Shown in pieces: positions 55,114-64,000 of a stretch of 64,000 nucleotides of DNA (within the stretch, counting starts at the first letter, position 1; each line of letters opens with the position of its first letter). The stretch spans positions 1 to 64,000 of the forward strand of contig OZ025780.1 in the NCBI GenBank assembly GCA_964019425.1. The letters run 5' to 3'. This DNA comes from Flectonema sp. DT1601. Taxonomy: Eukaryota; Euglenozoa; Diplonemea; Diplonemida; Diplonemidae. The position numbers were made by a program, and so were the translations under genes. The notes below the pieces were generated by a model. It saw only the letters and a list, made by a program, of their open reading frames with translations. It searched no databases and had not been told where the DNA came from.

Positions 55114-56630
55114 CTCTCGTTCCGTCACTCTCGCAGTAAAAACAAAAAAAAGGGTGAAAATCAGCAAAACTGGTTTTCCTTTTTCCCAGCCTCTCAAAAG
55201 ACCAGAGCACTTGCCACCGCGAGAGAGTGAGAGAAAAGAGAAGGGGGAAAAAAAAAAAAAAGGAAGACAGCAGACTGGACCATCACATCCACAACATCAA
55301 CGAGAACAACATTGGAGCGGGGGGATCGGCAGCGTGTGCCTTCCCTCCCGCGGAAACAAATAAATAAAGGTATCCAAAACAAAGTAAAGAATGGTACACA
55401 AAACAAAGTTAAGAAAGGTATAAAAAACAAAGTAAAGAATGGTACACAAAACAAATAAAGAAAGGTATATAAAATAAAGTTAAGAAAGGTATACAAAACA
55501 AAGTTAAGAAAAGTATACAATCTCCTCATGGGTGAATGCCAGAGAGAGAGAGAGCCTTTGCAGGTCGTCTCTCCAGACTTGCACTGCCAAGAGAAAATAA
55601 ACGTTTTTTCCGCGACTGGTACCGAGGGATGGGATCTTTTTTGTTTTTTAAATTTTTTAAGGTTTCTAAGGTTTTTTTATTTTTATTTTTTGTTAAATTG
55701 AAAAGAAGAAATGAAAAATTGGACACAAAAACTCCACAATCTCAAAGCAAATCAAGAAAATAATAATATTCTCTCTTTTCAGCCTTTTGTTGTTCGTCGA
55801 AGTGAAGAGCCAGAGCATCGGAGTTGCAACTTCCGGGTTCCGGTTTTCCTTCTTTCAGTGCGTTTATTAGTTTTCGTGTGCCAGCAAAAAAAAAAAAAAA
55901 TAAAATAAAATAAAATCCGACACAATTCTCCAAAAGACCATTCACATCTCGTCCCCGTGTTGTTAAAGAAAATTTCTTGTTGTTGGTTATGAGAAAAATG
56001 AAAATGAAAATGAAAATGTCTATCGGCCGAGAGAGTAGTTGTACTCTCTCGCTCGACGACAAGACAACAACAACGACAACGACAACAGCTTACTAACCCA
56101 GATGTGAATGGCCCGTACTTTCTACTACTACTTGTCGGGGGAAAAAAAAAAAAGAAAAGAGAAGTTCGTGTAAAGGAAATCCATCTCACCTACCTTAATT
56201 CACAAAAGCAGCAATGCAATTGCAGCTGTCAGAAATGAAGAAGCGGCATCTAAAAACTAGAAAACAACTAAAAAAAAAAAAAGACAGAACCATTTTTCTT
56301 TGAACTTCAAACGAAAAAAAAACATGGCTCTCTCTCTCTCTCTCTTTCCCTCTCATGGCAGAGTTAGTTAATTTTCTTCAAAGTTTAATACGGTATTTTT
56401 CTTCATAACAGGAAGGAAAACAAGGAGGAGGATGGATGAAAAAAATGAAAGGAGGAAGAAAAAAAAAAAAATGAAAAGTGTGCGGTACATTCTTTTTGTT
56501 TTGAATTTTTTTTTTTTTTTTTGTTGGAGTCGATCGTTTTTGTTTCTTTTATTTTTTTTTGAATAATTATACGCACATATTAATTGGGTTAAAGGGAAGT
56601 TGGTACAAAGGTCGCTTATTATTATTATTT
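53195..56630. repeat. Shared block, host unit B
   Basis: Copy of 47480-50935, offset by about 5690 bases in its right part. It lies directly upstream of the EGF gene. The C-run is longer and the ACGACA and TC runs shorter than in unit A. It includes the 48-bp minisatellite (55368-55520, about three copies) and about 50 extra bases with AACATGGCTCTCTC near 56320 not seen in unit A. Confidence 0.85.
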
Positions 56631-56635
56631 TTTTT

Positions 56636-56717
56636 TTTTTTTGGTTTTGGTTTTGGTTTTGGTTTTGGTTTTGGTTTTGGTTTTGGTTTTGGTTTTGGTT
56701 TTGGTTTTGGTTTTGCT
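56636..56717. repeat. GGTTTT hexamer microsatellite, unit B
   Basis: About thirteen copies of GGTTTT, against three in unit C (62338-62356). It marks the edge where unit A diverges from units B and C. Confidence 0.92.
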
Positions 56718-56765
56718 TTTTTTTTTGTTGGGCTGCTGTTTTTTTCAAACAACAACAGAATTTAT

Positions 56766-57938
56766 TTAACGACAACAAACATGAAAAACACAAGCAGCAA
56801 ACAGCTGTTGCGCAAGCTGAAACTTCCTTTTTCCTCCGCTACTCATGCCGGCAAACAAACCCAAGAAATTGACAATTTCAAAGGAGAGCAATACCAACAA
56901 CAAAACAATCCAAAGAAGAAAAGAACAGGCATCGGAAAGCGCGGCGACAGCTTCAAACAAATACTTAATGTCAACTTTATTGACTACGGCTGCCGCCTCG
57001 ACTTTCCATCCCCTGAAGATGCGTTCCAAGTGTTTCTTGCTTTGATCAATCCGGTGATTGATGCAAAACAGCTTAACACTCTGGTCAGCAATCTCCGTAC
57101 ATGCAACCACTTTCCCGAACCCCCCGCGAATCACCTCGGACGCAGACTTCAGATCTGCCTCGACCGTGCGATAAGCACCAATGGGTCCAGCAAAAAAAGA
57201 AAGGAAACATGCCTCCAGTTCGGAGCGAACGCTTCTCGAAAACAAGAGAAACCGATCAAACAGAGAAAGTACAGAGAACATGAAGTCAGCCGCTGAACTG
57301 GCTGCTTCATTCACCCAAGCCATTACGAGGTCAGCAAACCTGACACACTCGAGCTCAAGCGCACCCCAGACACCGTGCGTGATGTCGGAGAGTTCCGCTT
57401 CACAAGTGCGCACCACATCGAGAAGCTTCACCCGGGTTATTGCGAACCGGATCCCGAAGCACTTCACGAGTCTATCGGTGGCACCGTGATCGGAGCATTG
57501 GCTGCTCCTCATCAGCTCTTCGACGGCCACTCTGCTCGCGGAACCAAACGCCCTCCTCATCGTGTCACCCACACGGTGCGGAATACTTTTACCAACAGAG
57601 TGCGGCACGTCAGCATGACACGCAGACTCGTTGACGTTGGTGTTGCCGTTGGCGTTGGCGTTGGCGTTGGCTTTGGCGTTGGCGTTGGCGTTGTCGCTGG
57701 AGCTGGAGTTGGCGTCAGTGGCGGTGTTGTTGTCGATAATAGTGGTGTTGTAGTCGATAATAGTGGTGGTGGTGGTGGTGGTGGTGGTGTTCGTCGTCGT
57801 CGTCGTTGTCGCAACAACTTCGGCGGGCTCTTCGAACATTCCCAGCATCAATCCAACTGGAGGCAAGTCAGGCAGACCGCATCCAAAGCAGAACACCGTC
57901 CACCAGAATACTCCCACAAATCCGATGATGGCAAACAT
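56766..57938 (-). CDS. Thr/Asn-rich secreted or membrane protein, copy 1
   Basis: 390 residues. The start FAIIGFVGVFWWTVFCFGCG is a signal peptide or anchor. Then come a Thr run (44-59), Asn-Ala repeats (83-98), and a mostly helical body (105-335) with scattered Cys. One strong membrane segment lies at about 338-360 (FLLWIVLLLVLLSFEIVNF), and the tail is basic and Cys-containing. The Thr and Asn-rich part would suit O- and N-glycosylation (NTT, NNT and NES present). The ATG at 57938 follows CTTCCTTTCCTTCTATCAG at about 30 bases, a strong pyrimidine-AG acceptor. Stop TAA. No family is recognised. The plus-strand open frames across it are shadows. Confidence 0.75.
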   Translation of the reverse strand: MFAIIGFVGVFWWTVFCFGCGLPDLPPVGLMLGMFEEPAEVVATTTTTTNTTTTTTTTTIIDYNTTIIDNNTATDANSSSSDNANANAKANANANANGNTNVNESACHADVPHSVGKSIPHRVGDTMRRAFGSASRVAVEELMRSSQCSDHGATDRLVKCFGIRFAITRVKLLDVVRTCEAELSDITHGVWGALELECVRFADLVMAWVNEAASSAADFMFSVLSLFDRFLLFSRSVRSELEACFLSFFAGPIGAYRTVEADLKSASEVIRGGFGKVVACTEIADQSVKLFCINHRIDQSKKHLERIFRGWKVEAAAVVNKVDIKYLFEAVAALSDACSFLLWIVLLLVLLSFEIVNFLGLFAGMSSGGKRKFQLAQQLFAACVFHVCCR

Positions 57939-58559
57939 TTTTTTGTGCTTTGTTTTGTCTTAAGCCTGATAGAAGGAAAGGAAGTAACATCATGCCAATC
58001 CAGCAATAAAATATCAAGAGATCTGAACTTTGCTTTTACCACCAAAAGAGAGTACATTTCCAACTGAGAATCCTGAGGAATAATGAGGGCCCATTTGGGG
58101 ATCATGGAGAAGGCACACCGCGGTATATTATAAGAAGCTCACAAAAGAAGGCAACCTATCAGAATTGGTAGCCACAAATCAATAAGAACCATAAAACATA
58201 TCAAATAAATCATTCCATTCCCACGTCACTTATCGACTTGTGCGCGGCTGAAGGCGGGAAATATTGATATAACAAAACACACCACATAAAGCATTCCACT
58301 CCCACGTCACTTATCGAACTTCACCACAAATCACAACACGAAGCAAGTTCAGTTCAATCAAGGAAAGGTGTAAAATCTTAAAAAGCAGATTTATGGTTAA
58401 CAATCAATAAGAAATAGTTCCACACACACATCAAACATCCCCACCCCCCGGGACACGCGACACACACAAACCAATGGGCACTCAAAAACGAAACACGTGC
58501 AAAAATCACGAGCACTCAAACCACAATAAGAACTCATCAGAGTTAAACAACACGACACT
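57939..58559. other. Spacer upstream of copy 1
   Basis: AT- and AC-rich. It has an internal near-repeat: CCACGTCACTTATCGA at about 58222 and 58303, and a partial copy of the start of the shared block (CTTCACCACAAATCACAACA) at 58319. The pyrimidine-AG acceptor at 57965-57985 on the minus strand precedes the gene. No other gene is seen. Confidence 0.5.
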
Positions 58560-60409
58560 TAATTCCAACACAAACACAACACAACTTCACCACAAATCAC
58601 AACACGAAGAACAAGTACAGTAAAATCAAGGAAGGCAAAAGAAATAGTTTCACAGAAACATCTGACACAGACACACGAGCACTCAAACTACACATATGAA
58701 CACACAACACACACACAAAGGGTAATGAGAACTCGTCAGAGTTTCAACAAACAATACACAACACACAACACATACATGCATACACACACACACCGAGAGG
58801 AGGTTCAGTGAAGCTTCTGCTCACCTCATCATAAGTTCAGCTCCTGTTTAAAAAAAAATGAAAATATATACAAAAGTTACAAAATTGCAAACACCCTCTC
58901 ATGCCACCATCACCGCAAAGCCCTCTCAACGATCCCTCCTTCCATCACACGGCAAGTGGTACCATTTTCCACTTAACTTACTCTCCCCCCCCCACTTCCT
59001 CTCCACCACATCACTTGTGACATGTCCTTCCTGATAACAAAAAGAAGAAAGAATGATTGCAAACAAACGAACAGAACAAACAACAAATTAATAACCTAAA
59101 GTCAGCGGCAAAACCTTTCCCCCCCCCCCCCCCGACCCCGACACGCAAGGCGTATTTGTTTGTGCGTTCAGGGGAATCACCACACGGAAGGAATGCCATT
59201 CGCTAGACTTTAAAAGAAAGGTACGAAATCAACGAAAAGAAAGTGTTTATAAAAATTATTTAAAAAAAAGAAAATAAAGAAACGTTGCGCCGGGAAGGTC
59301 ATTTGGGGAATTCAATTGAAATGTGAAAGTGAACTGATTACATTGCAAAACAATCGCGTTATTACAATACAGTACCTATACAAAAGTACAATATTATCAT
59401 TATCATTGTTAGTTTTATTATTATTATTTCTCACCAGGGGGGCGTGACTCCTGCGTGAAGAAGGAATCACACAACCCCCCACTCCTGAAGACTTGTAACT
59501 GCCGTGAGGCCGTCATCACAACGACAACCACAACGACAACGACAACGACGGCAGGCACGAAAAAAAAGAAGAAAAATGACAAGACAACAACAACAACCCA
59601 CATGGGTGACGAATGAAAGCAGTACTGATCACAGGATTTTACTTTTTCTAAATCGAAAATGTCAGAGAGAGAGAGACGATAAGTATATTGCTGCAAAAGA
59701 TTGAATTTCATTTACCAAAATTAGAGATTTAACCGCACACCACCACCACTACTATCATCATCATCATGATCATGATCTCAGATGGTGGCTCCTTCCTCAG
59801 TAATATGAACACGTCCTGAACATCAAAAACAGTTCACAGAGCAAGAAAACACTGCTTAGCAAAAATACCAATCAAATCACAGCAGCAGCAGCTGGCTCAC
59901 TCGCATACATATTGCCATTCTCTCTCGTGCGTCTCCTCCTCTCTTCATTCACTTCCCCCATTTACCTGCCAACCTCCAATCCCGAGTAGCCTCCCACGAC
60001 AAGTTTTGCCACAAGCGTTGCTATGTTGGGAAACCTAGCTCTCTGTGCGAGAAACCAGGAAATCCGCTGATAACTACACTCCGATGACCAACTGAGTGGG
60101 CGCTCAACTCGGATCATTGAGGCTGGTTCCGTCTCGGCGAAGAACTGCAGCTGCTGCGTGAGTCGAGTTGGTCAGCTTTTGCTAAAACTCACCAAGGAAC
60201 AGGAAGTGAGAATCGAGTTGGTAAATGTTGTTGTTGTTTTTGTTGTGGTAGTTTTTGTTGTGGTAGTTTTTACGGGATACTCGGCAACTGCCGCAAGAGT
60301 ATCCCTATGATCGAGGAGCAGCACAAACAAAACCAGGGTGAAATTGTTTTTCTTTTTTTCCTCTCTCTCTCTCTCAATACGTAAAAGGTCAGTTTTGTTT
60401 TCTTTGCAT

Positions 60410-60450
<41 letters not shown>

Positions 60451-62290
60451 CTCTCGTTCCGTCACTCTCGCAGTAAAAACAAAAAAAAGGGTGAAAATCA
60501 GCAAAACTGGTTTTCCTTTTTCCCAGCCTCTCAAAAGACCAGAGCACTTGCCACCGCGAGAGAGTGAGAGAAAAGAGAAGGGGGAAAAAAAAAAAAAAGG
60601 AAGACAGCAGACTGGACCATCACATCCACAACATCAACGAGAACAACATTGGAGCGGGGGGATCGGCAGCGTGTGCCTTCCCTCCCGCGGAAACAAATAA
60701 AGAAAGGTATCCAAAACAAAGTTAAGAAAGGTATACAAAACAAAGTAAAGAATGGTACACAAAACAAAGTTAAGAAAGGTATAAAAAACAAAGTAAAGAA
60801 TGGTACACAAAACAAAGTTTGGTACACAAAACAAATAAAGAAAGGTATCCAAAACAAAGTTAAGAAAGGTATACAAAACAAAGTAAAGAATGGTACACAA
60901 AACAAAGTTAAGAAAGGTATAAAAAACAAAGTAAAGAATGGTACACAAAACAAAGTTAAGAAAGGTATAAAAAACAAAGTAAAGAATGGTACACAAAACA
61001 AAGTTAAGAAAGGTATAAAAAACAAAGTAAAGAATGGTACACAAAACAAAGTTAAGAAAGGTATAAAAAACAAAGTAAAGAATGGTACACAAAACAAAGT
61101 TAAGAAAGGTATAAAAAACAAAGTAAAGAATGGTACACAAAACAAATAAAGAAAGGTATATAAAATAAAGTTAAGAAAGGTATACAAAACAAAGTTAAGA
61201 AAAGTATACAATCTCCTCATGGGTGAATGCCAGAGAGAGAGAGAGCCTTTGCAGGTCGTCTCTCCAGACTTGCACTGCCAAGAGAAAATAAACGTTTTTT
61301 CCGCGACTGGTACCGAGGGATGGGATCTTTTTTGTTTTTTAAATTTTTTAAGGTTTTTAAGGTTTTTTTATTTTTATTTTTTGTTAAATTGAAAAGAAGA
61401 AATGAAAAATTGGACACAAAAACTCCACAATCTCAAAGCAAATCAAGAAAATAATAATATTCTCTCTTTTCAGCCTTTTGTTGTTCGTCGAAGTGAAGAG
61501 CCAGAGCATCGGAGTTGCAACTTCCGGGTTCCGGTTTTCCTTCTTTCAGTGCGTTTATTAGTTTTCGTGTGCCAGCAAGAAAAAAAAAAAATAAAATAAA
61601 ATAAAATCCGACACAATTCTCCAAAAGACCATTCACATCTCGTCCCCGTGTTGTTAAAGAAAATTTCTTGTTGTTGGTTATGAGAAAAATGAAAATGAAA
61701 ATGAAAATGTCTATCGGCCGAGAGAGTAGTTGTACTCTCTCGCTCGACGACAAGACAACAACAACGACAACGACAACAGCTTACTAACCCAGATGTGAAT
61801 GGCCCGTACTTTCTACTACTACTTGTCGGGGGAAAAAAAAAAAAGAAAAGAGAAGTTCGTGTAAAGGAAATCCATCTCACCTACCTTAATTCACAAAAGC
61901 AGCAATGCAATTGCAGCTGTCAGAAATGAAGAAGCGGCATCTAAAAACTAGAAAACAACTAAAAAAAAAAAAAGACAGAACCATTTTTCTTTGAACTTCA
62001 AACGAAAAAAAAACATGGCTCTCTCTCTCTCTCTCTTTCCCTCTCATGGCAGAGTTAGTTAATTTTCTTCAAAGTTTAATACGGTATTTTTCTTCATAAC
62101 AGGAAGGAAAACAAGGAGGAGGATGGATGAAAAAAATGAAAGGAGGAAGAAAAAAAAAAAAATGAAAAGTGTGCGGTACATTCTTTTTGTTTTGAATTTT
62201 TTTTTTTTTTTTTTTTTGTTGGAGTCGATCGTTTTTGTTTCTTTTATTTTTTTTTGAATAATTATACGCACATATTAATTGGGTTAAAGG
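58560..62290. repeat. Shared block, host unit C
   Basis: Third copy of the block, closest to unit B. The 48-bp minisatellite (60700-61210) is expanded to about ten copies. The block lies upstream of gene copy 1 and downstream of copy 2. Confidence 0.85.
60700..61210. repeat. 48-bp minisatellite, unit C (expanded)
   Basis: Markers AATGGTACAC at 60751, 60799, 60889 and 60937 and onwards show a 48-bp period, with one shortened and partly duplicated segment near 60820-60840. Confidence 0.92.
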
Positions 62291-62411
62291 GAAGTTGGTA
62301 CAAAGGTCGCTTATTATTATTATTTTTTTTTTTTTTTGGTTTTGGTTTTGGTTTTGCTTTTGCTTTTTTTTTTGTTGGGCTGCTGTTTTTTCAAACAACA
62401 ACAGAATTTAT

Positions 62412-63590
62412 TTAACGACAACAAACATGAAAAACACAAGCAGCAAACAGCTGTTGCGCAAGCTGAAACTTCCTTTTTCCTCCGCTACTCATGCCGGCAA
62501 ACAAACCCAAGAAATTGACAATTTCAAAGGAGAGCAATACCAACAACAAAACAATCCAAAGAAGAAAAGAACAGGCATCGGAAAGCGCGGCGACAGCTTC
62601 AAACAAATACTTAATGTCAACTTTATTGACTACGGCTGCCGCCTCGACTTTCCATCCCCTGAAGATGCGTTCCAAGTGTTTCTTGCTTTGATCAATCCGG
62701 TGATTGATGCAAAACAGCTTAACACTCTGGTCAGCAATCTCCGTACATGCAACCACTTTCCCGAACCCCCCGCGAATCACCTCGGACGCAGACTTCAGAT
62801 CTGCCTCGACCGTGCGATAAGCACCAATGGGTCCAGCAAAAAAAGAAAGGAAACATGCCTCCAGTTCGGAGCGAACGCTTCTCGAAAACAAGAGAAACCG
62901 ATCAAACAGAGAAAGTACAGAGAACATGAAGTCAGCCGCTGAACTGGCTGCTTCATTCACCCAAGCCATTACGAGGTCAGCAAACCTGACACACTCGAGC
63001 TCAAGCGCACCCCAGACACCGTGCGTGATGTCGGAGAGTTCCGCTTCACAAGTGCGCACCACATCGAGAAGCTTCACCCGGGTTATTGCGAACCGGATCC
63101 CGAAGCACTTCACGAGTCTATCGGTGGCACCGTGATCGGAGCATTGGCTGCTCCTCATCAGCTCTTCGACGGCCACTCTGCTCGCGGAACCAAACGCCCT
63201 CCTCATCGTGTCACCCACACGGTGCGGAATACTTTTACCAACAGAGTGCGGCACGTCAGCATGACACGCAGACTCGTTGACGTTGGTGTTGCCGTTGGCG
63301 TTGGCGTTGGCGTTGGCTTTGGCGTTGGCGTTGGCTTTGGCGTTGTCGCTGGAGCTGGAGTTGGCGTCAGTGGCGGTGTTGTTGTCGATAATAGTGGTGT
63401 TGTAGTCGATAATAGTGGTGGTGGTGGTGGTGGTGGTGGTGTTCGTCGTCGTCGTCGTTGTCGCAACAACTTCGGCGGGCTCTTCGAACATTCCCAGCAT
63501 CAATCCAACTGGAGGCAAGTCAGGCAGACCGCATCCAAAGCAGAACACCGTCCACCAGAATACTCCCACAAATCCGATGATGGCAAACAT
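62412..63590 (-). CDS. Thr/Asn-rich secreted or membrane protein, copy 2
   Basis: 392 residues, the same as the protein at 56766-57938 except in the Asn-Ala repeat, where two residues are added (DNAKANANAKANAN). Same signal peptide, Thr run, membrane segment and acceptor-like tract before the ATG. The lack of other visible differences shows a very recent duplication or gene conversion. Function unknown. Confidence 0.75.
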   Translation of the reverse strand: MFAIIGFVGVFWWTVFCFGCGLPDLPPVGLMLGMFEEPAEVVATTTTTTNTTTTTTTTTIIDYNTTIIDNNTATDANSSSSDNAKANANAKANANANANGNTNVNESACHADVPHSVGKSIPHRVGDTMRRAFGSASRVAVEELMRSSQCSDHGATDRLVKCFGIRFAITRVKLLDVVRTCEAELSDITHGVWGALELECVRFADLVMAWVNEAASSAADFMFSVLSLFDRFLLFSRSVRSELEACFLSFFAGPIGAYRTVEADLKSASEVIRGGFGKVVACTEIADQSVKLFCINHRIDQSKKHLERIFRGWKVEAAAVVNKVDIKYLFEAVAALSDACSFLLWIVLLLVLLSFEIVNFLGLFAGMSSGGKRKFQLAQQLFAACVFHVCCR

Positions 63591-64000
63591 TTTTTTGTGC
63601 TTTGTTTTGTCTTAAGCCTGATAGAAGGAAAGGAAGTAACATCATGCCAATCCAGCAATAAAATATCAAGAGATCTGAACTTTGCTTTTACCACCAAAAG
63701 AGAGTACATTTCCAACTGAGAATCCTGAGGAATAATGAGGGCCCATTTGGGGATCATGGAGAAGGCACACCGCGGTATATTATAAGAAGCTCACAAAAGA
63801 AGGCAACCTATCAGAATTGGTAGCCACAAATCAATAAGAACCATAAAACATATCAAATAAATCATTCCATTCCCACGTCACTTATCGACTTGTGCGCGGC
63901 TGAAGGCGGGAAATATTGATATAACAAAACACACCACATAAAGCATTCCACTCCCACGTCACTTATCGAACTTCACCACAAATCACAACACGAAGCAAGT
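63591..64000. other. Spacer upstream of copy 2, window end
   Basis: Near-identical to 57939-58345. It shows that the tandem array of units continues past the window. Confidence 0.85.

Noticed and set aside
57375-58067. 230-residue plus-strand frame with VGVGVG repeats (and copy at 63021-63719)
   Set aside because: Shadow of the Asn-Ala and Thr runs of the minus-strand gene, which has a signal peptide, a membrane segment and a natural start.
60531-61220. 229-residue hydrophobic minus-strand frame, FFTLFFIPFLTL repeats
   Set aside because: Product of a 48-bp minisatellite whose length is a multiple of three; frame length follows copy number in each unit.

Overview
This is eukaryotic DNA that is very rich in repeats: megabase-style satellites, tyrosine-recombinase retrotransposons, a piggyBac relic, a Polinton-like fossil, and three recent tandem copies of a 5.3-5.7 kb host unit. 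The organism cannot be fixed from sequence alone. The two-EGF host protein and the insertion of tyrosine-recombinase retroelements into a telomere-like G-rich repeat (compare VIPER/TATE of trypanosomatids) lean towards a protist such as a euglenozoan or diplonemid. The piggyBac and Polinton relics would also fit an invertebrate. I give the euglenozoan guess low weight.

Layout. 1-6607 is one almost perfect array of the octamer TTTGCGGG. A retrotransposon with split direct repeats, apparently whole (element 1, 6608-11828, minus strand), sits inside this array, followed by about 25 more octamers. A second, broken and distinct relative (element 2, 12029-17564, minus) comes next and ends in further octamers (17565-17632). 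From 17633 to 39488 lie three copies of a modular composite unit. Each is made of a head, an array of 134/136-bp repeats, a 32-bp repeat array, an AT-rich tail, tRNA-like modules, a hairpin and a fixed end. They carry later insertions: a 443-bp non-autonomous element (23020-23462), a 2-kb transposon with inverted repeats (24224-26197) and a third broken tyrosine-recombinase retrotransposon (element 3, 34294-39378, plus). 39489-41334 holds older fragments of the same families.

41339-43066 is a piggyBac relic between TTAA copies. 43085-45380 is a Polinton-like fossil with capsid-type pieces, and 45381-47470 has no recognisable gene. From about 47480 to the end there are three tandem units. They share a nearly identical 3.4-3.7 kb block of simple sequence but carry different minus-strand genes. 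The first has a two-EGF multi-pass membrane protein (52088-52942). The second and third have near-identical 390/392-residue secreted or membrane proteins with Thr- and Asn/Ala-rich stretches (56766-57938, 62412-63590).

Main story. Three separate lineages of tyrosine-recombinase retroelements occur together with the octamer. Element 1 still shows both target junctions and the circle-type junction, so its integration can be read as recombination at a shared GGG. Composite units and older relics also abut the octamer, which suggests that the repeat is a standing target, and possibly a subtelomeric or telomere-like sequence, for a whole community of elements.
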